Shown here piece after piece: positions 41,164 to 49,896 of a DNA stretch of 64,000 nt. Source of the stretch: Streptomyces sp. NBRC 110028 (GTDB lineage: Bacteria > Actinomycetota > Actinomycetes > Streptomycetales > Streptomycetaceae); contig NZ_BBUZ01000024.1 in assembly GCF_001417735.1 (NCBI RefSeq), positions 120,094-184,093 of the forward strand. The letters run 5' to 3'. Made by a program: the position numbers and the translations under genes. How positions within the stretch are numbered: position 1 is the stretch's first letter; each line of letters begins with the position of its first letter. The notes beneath the pieces are model-generated. The model was given only the letters and a program-made list of their open reading frames with translations. It did no database searches and was not told where the DNA came from.

Positions 41164-42851
41164 GAGTCGTTACGCTCCTTCAGTTCACCCGCCACGTAGG
41201 ACAGCCACAGCGAACGGCGGCGGGGCTTGCGGCTGGAGGTCAGGGGGATGGTGCCGCGCTTGACGTACAGCACCCGGGCGCGGGCCGTGTCGCCGGTGAA
41301 CGACGAGATGACGGACAGCGCGTCGTCCAGCCGGTCGCCCAGCGGGCGTTCGGTGACCACCAGCACCGTCGGTTCGCCCCCGGTGATCCCGGCGACGACG
41401 GTCGCGTACCGCCGGGAGATGGCCCCGGAGGCGACGAGTTCGAGTTCGATGTCCTCGACGAAGACGTTCTGGCCGTTGATCTTCACGCTGTCGCCGAGCC
41501 GGCCGATCACATACAGCTCGCCGTCCAGCAGGAATCCGGCGTCGCCGGTGTAGAGCTTGCCGTCGTGCAGCTTGGCCAGGTCCTCGGGGCGCGGGTCGGC
41601 GTAGCCGTCGGCGACCGAGGGGCCCTCGACGTAGATCTCGCCGAGCACCCCTTCGGGCTGCGGGGCGCCGTCCTCGTCCAGGATCTCCACGCGCGCGGTC
41701 TGAAGCGGCGGACCGCAGGAGACCTGCCATGTCCAGGGCTCGTCGACGGGCGCGGTGGTCAGCTCGACGACCTCGCTCACGTCCAGCTTCTCCCCCAGCC
41801 GCCGCTCCAGGCCCTGGGCCCGCACCATCCGGGCGGCGTGGTGCTTGCTCACCCCGGTGACCGCGAGGGTGCCCTCGGCCAGCCCGTACGCGGGCATCAG
41901 CGCCCGCACGTCGAAGCCGTGCGGGCCGAGCAGCGCGGCGAAGCGGGCCAGCACCGCGGGGTCGATCCGCTCCGCGCCGCTGACCACGGCGGTCAGCGGG
42001 GAGAAGTCCAGCCCTTCGAGGTCGTCGGGACCGACCGCCGAGAGCACCCGCTCGAAGCCGAAGTTGGGCATGCACATGTTGGAGTACGGGGTGCGTCCGT
42101 ACTCGGCGATCCAGCCGCGGGTGTCCCGGATGAACTGCTCGGGCCGCATCAGCGCGTGCTCCACCTGGAGGGTCAGCGCGCCCAGCAGCCCGCCGACCAG
42201 CCCCATGTCGTGGTAGAGCGGCAGCCAGGTGACCGCGCCGTAGCCCACCGGGTTCATCCAGCCCTGGATCATGCGCAGGTTGGTGGCCAGGTTGGCCATC
42301 GAGATGCGCAGCCCGCGCGGTGAGCCGCGGGAGCCCGAGGTGAACTGGAGCACCGCCAGCTCGCCCCAGGCGCGCGGCGCCTCCTCCGGGCGGTCGGCGT
42401 AAAGCGGCGCCAGCACCTCGGTGGCGCCGCCGAGCCGGGCCACGTTCTCGGCGACCACGTCGTGGTAGCGCGGGTCGGCGATGGCGTGGCGCGGATGGAT
42501 GCGGGCGGTGATGGCCTTCAGCTGGTTCTGGTAGCCCTCGCCCCCGCGCAGGGCGAGCGGCAGGGGCAGCACGGACGGGGTGGCGCCGATGGCGAGCAGC
42601 CCGAAGAACTGCGTGACGAAGTCCTCCCCGCCCGGCAGCACCAGCGGCACCACATCGCCGGGCCGCACCCCCGCGTCCGCGAGCGCGGCGCCCGCGCCCA
42701 GGGTCCGCCGCGCCAGCTCCCGGTAGGTGAGCCGCTGCCAGGAGCCGTCGTCCAGCCGGAACCGCATCCCGCGCTCGTCCGACGGGTCGTCCAGCCAGCC
42801 GAACACGCGCTCGTGATCGGGTGTCTTCCGGTGCGCTGTTCGCTGCGCCAA
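41160..42851 (-). CDS. Fatty acyl-AMP ligase-like (FAAL) enzyme
   Basis: A 563-residue adenylate-forming enzyme of FAAL type. Signs are LQFTSGSRGSPRGLRIS (A3), TWLPLYHDMGLVGGLL, the A5 motif YGLAEGTLAVTG, and YTGDAGFLLDGELYVIGRLGDSVKINGQN. FAALs transfer acyl-AMP to an ACP instead of CoA, which fits the ACP at 35994-36287. The loop lysine of A3 is Arg here (SPRG). The C-terminus holds SSRKPRRRS in place of the usual SSGKxxR. The TTG start is preceded by GGGGGAAGG. Substrate could be a fatty or aryl acid. Confidence 0.82.
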   Translation of the reverse strand: MAQRTAHRKTPDHERVFGWLDDPSDERGMRFRLDDGSWQRLTYRELARRTLGAGAALADAGVRPGDVVPLVLPGGEDFVTQFFGLLAIGATPSVLPLPLALRGGEGYQNQLKAITARIHPRHAIADPRYHDVVAENVARLGGATEVLAPLYADRPEEAPRAWGELAVLQFTSGSRGSPRGLRISMANLATNLRMIQGWMNPVGYGAVTWLPLYHDMGLVGGLLGALTLQVEHALMRPEQFIRDTRGWIAEYGRTPYSNMCMPNFGFERVLSAVGPDDLEGLDFSPLTAVVSGAERIDPAVLARFAALLGPHGFDVRALMPAYGLAEGTLAVTGVSKHHAARMVRAQGLERRLGEKLDVSEVVELTTAPVDEPWTWQVSCGPPLQTARVEILDEDGAPQPEGVLGEIYVEGPSVADGYADPRPEDLAKLHDGKLYTGDAGFLLDGELYVIGRLGDSVKINGQNVFVEDIELELVASGAISRRYATVVAGITGGEPTVLVVTERPLGDRLDDALSVISSFTGDTARARVLYVKRGTIPLTSSRKPRRRSLWLSYVAGELKERNDS

Positions 42852-42864
42852 GGTGACCTTCCCC

Positions 42865-44463
42865 CTACTCTTCGGTGGGCCGGGCGTCCGGCCCGGGCTC
42901 GGTGGTCCGCTCCCGCAGCAGCCGCGCCAGCTCCAGCCGCCGCACCTTGGCGGTGGCGGTGCGCGGCAGTTCGTCCAGGCTCAGCCGCACCGGCGGGCGC
43001 ATCGGGGCCAGTTGGGCGGCGGCCTTCCGCCACTGGACGAGGTCCAGCGGACCGCCGTCCCGGGTCACCACGACCGGGGTCGGCGCGCCCTCCTCCCCGG
43101 GGACGACCACGACCTCCAGGAGGCTGTCGAGCCGCGACATCAGCAGGTCCTCGGCCTCCAGCGCGCTGCCGAAGCCGGGAATGACGTCGACCTCACGGTC
43201 GGAGACGTGCAGACAGCCCCAGCGGGTGCGGTAGCCGACGTCGCCCATCCGCCACCAGCCGTCGTCCAGCTGCCGCTGGAAGCGGGCGTCCTCGCCGAAG
43301 TAGGTGAGCGCCCGGCCGTCGGAGCGGACCTCGATGAAGCCGGGGGTGCCGGGCCCCGGGGTGCGGCCGTCGCGGTCGACCACCCGGACCGCCGTCATCC
43401 CGGGGAACGGGAAGCCGACGCAGCGCCCGTCGGCGGACATCGCGCGCCGCCGGGAGGTGGCCCGGCCGACGGTGGGCCCGACCTCGCTCTGGCCGTACAG
43501 CTGGAGGTGGAACGGGCGCCGGCGCCGGGACGCGCCCAGGATCTTCCTTACGGTACGCGGGTGGATCGCGTCGAACGTGCTGCTCAGGGCCACCACGTTG
43601 GACAGCGGACCGCGCGGATCGTCCGCCAGCGGCTCCCACTCCACGAACGTGTTGGGGTGGGCCTCCAGCACACCGGGCTTGGTCTCGGCGAAGATGTCGG
43701 CGATCCGCTCGGGCGTGGCGTCCTTGGTGATGACGATCGGGAAGCCGCGCTTGAGCGCGATGGCGAGCGCGGTCACCAGGCGCGAGTGGACGAACGACAC
43801 CCGGACGGCGAGGGTTTCGCGGCCGCGTATCAGCAGCCGGGCGCCCAGCGCCTGCGGGCGGTAGCGGGCGCGCAGCGACCGGGCGGTGTGCACGACGAGC
43901 TTCGGGACGTCGGTGGTGCCGGAGGTGTGGGTGAGCAGCGCCGGGCGCGTGGCCCTGGTGCGGGTGAACGGGCGCGGACGCGCCTCGGGGTCCCGCCGCA
44001 GCGGGGTGGTGCCCTCGGCCTCGCCGGTCACCAGGAGGACCCGCTCGCACGCCTTGGTGACACCCGTTGGCAGCTCGCCGAGGAGCTTCTTCTCGTCGGT
44101 GATCAGATGCGGCCAGTCGCAGCGGTTCAGCAGCTCCGCGACGACCTCGCCGCCGAGGCTGGGCGAGAGGGCGACGGGCACCGCGCCGACGCGGGCGACC
44201 GCGCAGGTGAGCAGGAAGATGTCGAAGCCGTCCTCCTTGTAGACGGCGACCTTGTCTCCCGGGCGCACCCGCAGATCACGCAGCGCGGACGCCATTTCGG
44301 CGACGAGATTCGCGCAGGCGTAGACGGTGAGGTCGCTGCCCAGCTCCGGCGCGATGTCGAGTTCGTGGTCGAGGGTGATTTTCTGGTACGGGCTCTTCCT
44401 GGCTGCGCCGTCGAAGAAGGAGCCCAGGAACAGACCTCTGTTCCCGATGCGTTGCAGAATCAC
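42865..44463 (-). CDS. AMP-dependent acyl/aryl ligase 2
   Basis: About 532 residues; paralogue of the ligase at 29051-30595. Motifs: LTHTSGTTDVPKLVVH (A3), LYGQSEVGPTVG (A5), WWRMGDVG (A7), VSDREVDVIPGFGS (A8 region, clearly divergent) and TATAKVRRLEL (catalytic Lys region). LEAHPNTFVEW is shared with ligase 1. I prefer the GTG at 44463, 8 nt after GAGGGGTGA; a GTG at 44475 is also in frame. Two ligases of one subfamily in one cluster suggest successive activation of two carboxylates, or activation plus amide/ester formation. Confidence 0.82.
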   Translation of the reverse strand: MILQRIGNRGLFLGSFFDGAARKSPYQKITLDHELDIAPELGSDLTVYACANLVAEMASALRDLRVRPGDKVAVYKEDGFDIFLLTCAVARVGAVPVALSPSLGGEVVAELLNRCDWPHLITDEKKLLGELPTGVTKACERVLLVTGEAEGTTPLRRDPEARPRPFTRTRATRPALLTHTSGTTDVPKLVVHTARSLRARYRPQALGARLLIRGRETLAVRVSFVHSRLVTALAIALKRGFPIVITKDATPERIADIFAETKPGVLEAHPNTFVEWEPLADDPRGPLSNVVALSSTFDAIHPRTVRKILGASRRRRPFHLQLYGQSEVGPTVGRATSRRRAMSADGRCVGFPFPGMTAVRVVDRDGRTPGPGTPGFIEVRSDGRALTYFGEDARFQRQLDDGWWRMGDVGYRTRWGCLHVSDREVDVIPGFGSALEAEDLLMSRLDSLLEVVVVPGEEGAPTPVVVTRDGGPLDLVQWRKAAAQLAPMRPPVRLSLDELPRTATAKVRRLELARLLRERTTEPGPDARPTEE

Positions 44464-44484
44464 GGTGGGCGTCACCCCTCGCCG

Positions 44485-45015
44485 TCAGGAGGCGGTTTCG
44501 AGTGCGGCTTTGATACGGGCGAGCGAGGTCCGCATATCGCCGTCGATCTTGTCCGACCAGTCGTCGAGGAACTTCTTCACCTCGGCGTCGCTCAGGCCGT
44601 GGAGAATTCCCCGCATGCCTTCGGTCAGTTCGCCCATCCAGAAGGCGTGGGTGAGCGTGGCTCCGCCCGCCGTCGGCTCGACCGTGAACGACCATACGCT
44701 CTCCTGGGCGCGTCCGTCCTTGGTGCGCATGGCCCAGCTGAACGCGCGGGGTGCGGTGGATTCCACGACCTCGCATTGCGTGGTCCAGTCCCCGCGCACG
44801 ACCGGCGCCCAGGCCACCACATCCGGCTCGCGGTGGTTGCGCGCGGTGAACACGGAACCGACCGCCCCGGGTTCTCCTTCGGTCCACTCCCCGCCCAGGC
44901 ATTCGGGGCTCCACTCACCGCCCCGGGTGAGGTCGCTGACGTAGGCGAAGACGGTGGCGGGATCGGCATGGATGTCGGTGGTGGCGGCCACGCGGAACGT
45001 TTCCGTGGAATTCAT
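44485..45015 (-). CDS. SRPBCC (START-like) protein 2
   Basis: A 176-residue helix-grip protein (TTDIHADPATVFAYVSDLTRGGEWSPE divided by turns, then SVWSFTVEPTAGGATLTHAF, and a long C-terminal helix EVKKFLDDWSDKIDGDMRTSLARI). Typical of small polyketide_cyc2 proteins that bind hydrophobic or aromatic ligands. GAGGGA precedes the ATG. It sits between the isochorismatase and ligase 2. A catalytic role (cyclase, dehydratase) or a chaperone-like binding role cannot be separated by sequence. Confidence 0.78.
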   Translation of the reverse strand: MNSTETFRVAATTDIHADPATVFAYVSDLTRGGEWSPECLGGEWTEGEPGAVGSVFTARNHREPDVVAWAPVVRGDWTTQCEVVESTAPRAFSWAMRTKDGRAQESVWSFTVEPTAGGATLTHAFWMGELTEGMRGILHGLSDAEVKKFLDDWSDKIDGDMRTSLARIKAALETAS

Positions 45016-45037
45016 GGGTCAGCATCCCTCTATCGGG

Positions 45038-45090
45038 CGGCTCTGGCGCACGGCTCTGGCGCGCGGCTCATCGGGCGGCTCATCGGGCGG
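45038..45090. repeat. Tandem 12-13-bp repeat at the isochorismatase 3' end
   Basis: Units CGGCTCTGGCGCA (45038), CGGCTCTGGCGCG (45051), CGGCTCATCGGG (45064) and CGGCTCATCGGG (45076) run head to tail. The last unit contains the isochorismatase stop codon (complement of TCA, 45080-45082). The array fills the gap to the SRPBCC gene and looks like recent slippage. Confidence 0.55.
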
Positions 45091-45721
45091 CCAGGAAATC
45101 CAGCATCTGCTCGGTGGTGTGGATCGCCGCGCAGCAGCGCGCGGCATAGTCCAGCGCGGACCGGTGGTGGTCGGCGGTGAAATCGGCGAGGGCGTCCGCG
45201 ACCAGGAACGGCTGGATATCGGAGCTGAAGGCGTCGACCGCGGTCATCAGACAGCCGACATGGGCGTAAACCCCGCACACGATCAATTGGTCGCGGCCGG
45301 ACTCCTGAAACAGGTCACGGAGATCGGAGCGGACGAAAGCGCTGTACCGCCATTTCGTCAGAACGGTGTCCCCGTCGGCCGGGCGCAGCGGTTCGACGAT
45401 TCCGGTGTCCCGCTCGTGCGCGGACATCCCGGGCCCCCAGAAGTCGTGCAGCAGACCGCGCTCGCGGCGGTCCATGTCGCCGGGCTGGGCCGAGTACACC
45501 ACCGGCATGCCGAGCGCGGCGGCCCGGGAGCGCAGGGCGCGTGTGTTGGCCAGCAGCTCGCCGTACAGGGCGCTTTCCGGGTCGTAGGGCGCCAGGAAGT
45601 ACCGCTGCATGTCGTGGAGGAACAGGACGGCGCGCTCGGGGTCGGGCCGCCAGTCGACCTGGTTCTTCGGCAGATCGGCCGCGGTCGGCATCGGATAGGG
45701 CGCGATGGCGGGGATTCCCAC
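45080..45721 (-). CDS. PhzD-type isochorismatase (ADIC to DHHA hydrolase)
   Basis: A 213-residue hydrolase of PhzD length without an aryl carrier domain. It removes the enolpyruvyl group of 2-amino-2-deoxyisochorismate, giving trans-2,3-dihydro-3-hydroxyanthranilate (DHHA). Catalytic residues are visible: Asp37 (LFLHDMQRYFL), Lys123 (TVLTKWRYSAF) and Cys157 (GVYAHVGCLMTA). The N-terminus (IPAIAPYPMPTAADLP) matches PhzD and EntB. Together with the adjacent PhzE-type and SDR genes, the aminated route is much more likely than isochorismate hydrolysis. It starts 3 nt after the SDR stop. Confidence 0.9.
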   Translation of the reverse strand: MGIPAIAPYPMPTAADLPKNQVDWRPDPERAVLFLHDMQRYFLAPYDPESALYGELLANTRALRSRAAALGMPVVYSAQPGDMDRRERGLLHDFWGPGMSAHERDTGIVEPLRPADGDTVLTKWRYSAFVRSDLRDLFQESGRDQLIVCGVYAHVGCLMTAVDAFSSDIQPFLVADALADFTADHHRSALDYAARCCAAIHTTEQMLDFLAAR

Positions 45722-45724
45722 GCC

Positions 45725-46522
45725 TCACACCCCCAAAACGGCGCCGCCGTCGACGCACAGGTCCTGCATGGTGATGTGCCGGGCCCGGTCGGAGGCGAGG
45801 AAGAGCACGGCGTCCGCGATGTCGCCGGGTTCGGCGATCCGGCGCAGCGGGATTCCGGTCTTGTACGTGGCCATCGAGCCGTCGAGGGTGGTCTGCCGGT
45901 CGGCATCGGTGGACCACAGCGAACGCAGCATGTCGGTGTCGGTCGAACCGGGCGACACCACATTGCAGCGGATTCCGTATTCCGCCAGTTCGAGTCCGAG
46001 GGACTTGGTGTAGAGGGACGCGGCGGCCTTCGAGGCACCGTAAGCGGCCATATGCACCCGGGGTATCCGGCCCGCGTTGGAGGCGACGGTCACGATGGCG
46101 CCCTCGCCGCGTTCCTTCATGCGCGAGGCGACGGCCCGGGAACAGTGGAAGACGCCGTCCAGATTGATCGAGAAGATGGCCCGCCAATCGATGTCCGACA
46201 TTTCCAGGGCGGACCCGGCCCGCATCACTCCGGCCGCGTTCACCAAAAGGTCCACGGCGCCGAGTTCGGTTTCGATCCGGTCGACGATCTCATTGATGCG
46301 CTCGCTGTCGGTGACATCGGCGGGAAAGGCGACGGCGGCCAGTCCGTCCGCCACCATCTTCTCCACCAGAGCGGTCAGCCCGCCGGCGTCCTTGTCCACG
46401 GCGGCCACCAGAGTTCCCTGGCCCGCGAGCGCCCGTGCGATGGCGGATCCGATTCCGCCGGCCGCACCGGTGACCAGTGCGACCCGGCAGGCGATGCCGT
46501 CGGTTTCCTTGTGCTCGGTCAA
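45725..46522 (-). CDS. SDR dehydrogenase, EntA-like (DHHA to 3-hydroxyanthranilate)
   Basis: A 265-residue short-chain dehydrogenase very like EntA. NAD motif VALVTGAAGGIGSAIARAL (TGxxxGIG), NAAG, catalytic Ser148, Tyr161 and Lys165 (IVTVASNAG, AAYGASKAA), then RCNVVSPGSTDTDMLRSLW and HITMQDLCVDGGA, hallmarks of 2,3-dihydro-2,3-dihydroxybenzoate dehydrogenases. With PhzD and PhzE homologues beside it, the expected product is 3-hydroxyanthranilate, as in chorismate-derived benzoxazole and paulomycin pathways. The TTG start has a perfect AGGAGGTGA 4 nt upstream. Confidence 0.9.
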   Translation of the reverse strand: MTEHKETDGIACRVALVTGAAGGIGSAIARALAGQGTLVAAVDKDAGGLTALVEKMVADGLAAVAFPADVTDSERINEIVDRIETELGAVDLLVNAAGVMRAGSALEMSDIDWRAIFSINLDGVFHCSRAVASRMKERGEGAIVTVASNAGRIPRVHMAAYGASKAAASLYTKSLGLELAEYGIRCNVVSPGSTDTDMLRSLWSTDADRQTTLDGSMATYKTGIPLRRIAEPGDIADAVLFLASDRARHITMQDLCVDGGAVLGV

Positions 46523-46561
46523 ATCCTCACCTCCTGGAGGTATTTCCGAGTCTACGGATTC

Positions 46562-47755
46562 CTATGCTCGAATCCAGGTGCGCATCAATTCGGCGGCCTG
46601 GTCGGGATTCAGCCGCGGATCGCACAGCGTCGTATAGCGCTCACCAAGTCGCTCGACGCGGTCGACCTTTCCGCCGAGGCATTCGGTGACATCCGATGCG
46701 GCGACTTCGAGATGGAGTCCGCCGGGGTGCTCCCCCGCCCGTTCCAGGACGCGTCTGCAGCGGATCGCCTCGTCCACGATGGCGCTCAGATGGCGCGTCT
46801 TGTGCCCGCCCGCCCGGACGGTGTTGCCGTGCATCGGGTCGGACAGCCAGACCGCCCGGTGGCCCCCGGCCCGTACGGCGGCCACCAGGGACGGCAGCAG
46901 GTCGGTGACCCGCTCCGCGCCCATGCGCGCGATCAGGGTGAGTCTGCCGGGGGCCCGGTCGGGGTCCAGCAGGGCGCACACCTCGGCCAGTTCGGCGGGG
47001 TCGGCGGTGGGGCCGAGCTTGAGCGCGACCGGGTTGGCCACCTGGGACAGCAGCCGCACATGGGCCGAGCCGGGCGCCCTGGTGCGGTCGCCGAGCCAGG
47101 GCAGATGGGTGGAGCCGAGGATCCGCTGCCCGGCGTCGGCGCGGACCAGCGGGGCCTCGTAGTCGATGACCAGCGCGTCGTGGCTGGCCCACGGCCCGTC
47201 GCACCACGCGTCGCCGGGGTTCCGGCGGTCCCGCTCGCGGGCCAGGACCCATAACACCTCGGCGCTCGCCTCGTACGCCCGCACCATCCGCCGCGGGTCG
47301 TGGGCCCGCGCCCGGGCGGACGGGGCCTCGCCGTTGACCATGTGGCCGCGGAAGGCGGGCAGCGGCACCCCGTCGACGTCCTCGAAGGGCCGGCTGCGCG
47401 GCTTGGCGAACTGGCCGCCGATCCGGCCGACCCGTAACACCGGTCCGTCGTCGACGAGTTCGTCCGCCAGGGCGTGCAGTACGGCCGTCTTGGCGCGGAC
47501 GTGATCGGCGCCGGTCTCCTCGAAGCTCTCCGCGCAGTCGCCGAGCTGCACCATCCGCGCGCCGCCACCGGCCACCACCGCCAGCGCCCGGCGCAGCCGG
47601 GTCAGCTCGGCGGCGGTCACCAGCGCGGGCGCGGCGGCCAGCGCGGCCCGGCTCGCCGCGTAGTCGGGATGGGTCCGCCACCGCGGCTGCTGGGCGGCCA
47701 CCGTCCCCTCGGGCCCGGTGGGTCCGGGCGCGGCCCGGGTGCCGTCGCCGATCAC
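46562..47755 (-). CDS. Class II (plant-type) DAHP synthase, PhzC-like
   Basis: About 397 residues. Catalyses PEP + erythrose-4-phosphate to DAHP, boosting shikimate flux for the cluster. Family blocks: WRTHPDY, RMVQLGDCAESFEE, GRIGGQFAKPRS, ALVIDYEAPL, STHLPWLGDRTR, ARMGAERVTDLLP and LSDPMHGNT. Its presence beside the PhzE-type gene marks a secondary-metabolite copy. Two leucines are TTA codons (47435-47437 and 47252-47254). I favour the GTG at 47755, which overlaps the upstream stop as GTGA; the ATG at 47770 is an alternative. Confidence 0.9.
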   Translation of the reverse strand: MIGDGTRAAPGPTGPEGTVAAQQPRWRTHPDYAASRAALAAAPALVTAAELTRLRRALAVVAGGGARMVQLGDCAESFEETGADHVRAKTAVLHALADELVDDGPVLRVGRIGGQFAKPRSRPFEDVDGVPLPAFRGHMVNGEAPSARARAHDPRRMVRAYEASAEVLWVLARERDRRNPGDAWCDGPWASHDALVIDYEAPLVRADAGQRILGSTHLPWLGDRTRAPGSAHVRLLSQVANPVALKLGPTADPAELAEVCALLDPDRAPGRLTLIARMGAERVTDLLPSLVAAVRAGGHRAVWLSDPMHGNTVRAGGHKTRHLSAIVDEAIRCRRVLERAGEHPGGLHLEVAASDVTECLGGKVDRVERLGERYTTLCDPRLNPDQAAELMRTWIRA

Positions 47756-49764
47756 CGCTCGGCGTCGCATTCGATCAGCTCGGCGGGCCGCCGCCGCAGC
47801 GCCCAGCCGAGCAGGTCGGCGAGGAGGTCGGTGCCGTGTTCGGTGAGCACCGACTCCAGGTGGAACTGGGTGGCGGCGAAGCGCTCGCCGCGTACCGCGT
47901 GCACCTCGCCGGTGGCCGGGTCGCGGCACAGCTCGACGGTGCCGCGCGCGAGGGGCGAGTGGAGCCGGCCGGCGGGATGGCGGGCGGCGTAGGAGTTGTA
48001 GAAGCCGACCGGTTCGGAGCGTCCGAAGAAGTCGATGCGGCGCTGGGTGCCCTGGTTGGGCCGCTCCCGGGCGAAGAGTTCGAGCCCCAGGAGTGCGCAC
48101 AGCACCTGGTGGCTGAGGCATTCGCCGATGAACGGGACTCCTCGGGCGAAGAGCCGGCCGATCAGGCCGGCGATGCCGCGCACCTTGGGGTCGGTGGCGG
48201 CCCGGGGGTCGCCGGGTCCGGGGCCGAGCACGACGCAGTCGTAGCCGTCGATGTCGCCGGGGCGGACCGCGTCCCAGGAGCGGATGGTGGCGTCCAGCCC
48301 CAGCGAGCGGGTCTGGTGGCCGAGCATGCCGGTGAACATGTCCTCGGCGTCCACGATGAGCACCCGCCCGGCCTGTGGCCCGGCGGTCCGTGCGGGCGCG
48401 GCGGGCGCGGCGTCCTCCTTGCCCAGCCAGAAGGCCGACAGCCCGGCGTTGCGCCGCTCGAGCGCGCTGATCACCTCGGGGTCGTGGGCGAGTGGCGCGC
48501 CGCCGCCCGAGGGCCGGACCGGCGTGGTGGGCCCCGCCCTCCGCTCCAGTCCGGTGGCGGCCAGCAGCGCGTCCACCTTGGCCCAGGTCTCGGCGACCTC
48601 GGCGGCGGGCCGGGAGTCCCGGACCAGGGTGGCGCCGACGTCGATGCGCAGGGCGCCCGCGCGGCTGATGTCGGCGGTGCGGATCAGGATCGCCGAGTCC
48701 AGGGTGGCCCGGCCGGTGGGGTCCCGGCCGAGGAGGGCCAGGGCGCCGCCGTAGTAGCCGCGGCCGCTCTCCTCGTGCCGGGCGATCACCCGGCAGGCGT
48801 TCTCCAGCGGGCTGCCGGTGATGGTCGGCGCGAACATCGTCTCGCGCAGCACCTCGCGCACGTCCCGCGACGTGGCGCCCTCCAGCAGGTATTCGGTGTG
48901 CGCGAGCTTGGCCATCTCGCGCAGATAGGGGCCGCGGGCCCGGGCGCCGCGGTCGCATACCCGGGCGAGCATCTTCAGCTCCTCGTCCACGACCATGAAG
49001 AGTTCGTCGGTCTCCTTCTGGTCGCCCAGGAACTCCAGCACCCCGTCCAGGTCCGCGCCGGAGGTCGGATAGCGGTAGGTGCCGCTGATCGGGTTCATCC
49101 GCGCGGTGCCCCCCTCGACCTGGACGTGCAGCTCCGGGGAGGCGCCGACGAAGGTGCGGTCGCCGGTGTGCACCACGAAGGTCCAGTAGGCGCCGGACTC
49201 CATGGTCAGCAGCCGCCGGAAGACGGTCATGGCGACCTCGGGCCGGTAGTCGGACAGGGTGGCCCGGAAGGAGCGCCTGATGACGAAGTTGGAGCCCTCA
49301 CCGGCCCGGATCTCCTGGTCGAGGATCTTCTCCACTACCTTCTCGTAGTCCTCGTCCCCGATGTCGAACCCGCTGTCGCACAGGTCGACTTCGGCGTCGG
49401 GCAGCAGATCCAGCGCCTCCTTGACCGGCAGCGCGGCGCGGCGCCGGGTGGCGAGCGCCAGGATCGGTTCGCCGTCGTCGTTGCACGCGTAGCCGCGCTC
49501 GGTGACCTGGCGGAAGGGAATGACCGCCAGCACCTCGGCCGGTCCGCCTCCCCCGGGGCCGGCGTCCCCGTCCCCGGGGCCGGGCGACGGCAGTTCGGCG
49601 AGCGCCCCCACCTCGGCCACCGTCCCGGTCAGCACCTCCACCTCGTGCCCGCCCGCGCCCGCTCTGCGCAGCAGGGCGAACGGGGGCGGGTCGGGCGCCA
49701 CCAGTGAGCGGAGGAGATCCCGGGCGTCCGTGTCGGGGAAGCCCCTGGGGTGATGGATCGTCAT
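47752..49764 (-). CDS. Fused ADIC/anthranilate synthase, PhzE type
   Basis: A 670-residue fusion. Residues about 90-430 are the chorismate-binding TrpE-like domain (MNPISGTYRYP, EELKMLARVCDRG, APTITGSPLENACRVI). Residues about 475-660 are a class I glutamine amidotransferase with nucleophile Cys549 (GECLSHQVLC) and the FHLESVLTEHG histidine/glutamate block. PhzE enzymes stop at 2-amino-2-deoxyisochorismate because they lack lyase activity, and the adjacent PhzD homologue supports this. First gene of the long minus-strand run after the regulator; GGGAAGG precedes the ATG. Confidence 0.92.
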   Translation of the reverse strand: MTIHHPRGFPDTDARDLLRSLVAPDPPPFALLRRAGAGGHEVEVLTGTVAEVGALAELPSPGPGDGDAGPGGGGPAEVLAVIPFRQVTERGYACNDDGEPILALATRRRAALPVKEALDLLPDAEVDLCDSGFDIGDEDYEKVVEKILDQEIRAGEGSNFVIRRSFRATLSDYRPEVAMTVFRRLLTMESGAYWTFVVHTGDRTFVGASPELHVQVEGGTARMNPISGTYRYPTSGADLDGVLEFLGDQKETDELFMVVDEELKMLARVCDRGARARGPYLREMAKLAHTEYLLEGATSRDVREVLRETMFAPTITGSPLENACRVIARHEESGRGYYGGALALLGRDPTGRATLDSAILIRTADISRAGALRIDVGATLVRDSRPAAEVAETWAKVDALLAATGLERRAGPTTPVRPSGGGAPLAHDPEVISALERRNAGLSAFWLGKEDAAPAAPARTAGPQAGRVLIVDAEDMFTGMLGHQTRSLGLDATIRSWDAVRPGDIDGYDCVVLGPGPGDPRAATDPKVRGIAGLIGRLFARGVPFIGECLSHQVLCALLGLELFARERPNQGTQRRIDFFGRSEPVGFYNSYAARHPAGRLHSPLARGTVELCRDPATGEVHAVRGERFAATQFHLESVLTEHGTDLLADLLGWALRRRPAELIECDAER

Positions 49765-49896
49765 GCCTGCCTTCCCTAGGCGCCGAGAAGCTGACTCACG
49801 ATGCGATCGGGCATCGACCCGATGAAAGTGGGCCGACGAAGGAGAGGAAACGGCGGAGAAGAAACGGAGGAGAAGAAGGAGACGGGCCGGAAACCC

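Noticed and set aside
45080..46522. Catechol siderophore (2,3-dihydroxybenzoate) pathway
   Set aside because: No isochorismate synthase, no aryl carrier domain on the isochorismatase and no NRPS; the fused amidotransferase favours the aminated route.
45080..49764. Phenazine cluster
   Set aside because: PhzC, PhzD and PhzE types are present, but phzA/B, phzF and phzG are absent; an EntA-like SDR points to 3-hydroxyanthranilate instead.
26492..49764. Benzoxazole antibiotic cluster
   Set aside because: The 3-HAA module fits, but the ring-closing amidohydrolase is missing, and UbiA plus the split dikinase are foreign to those pathways.
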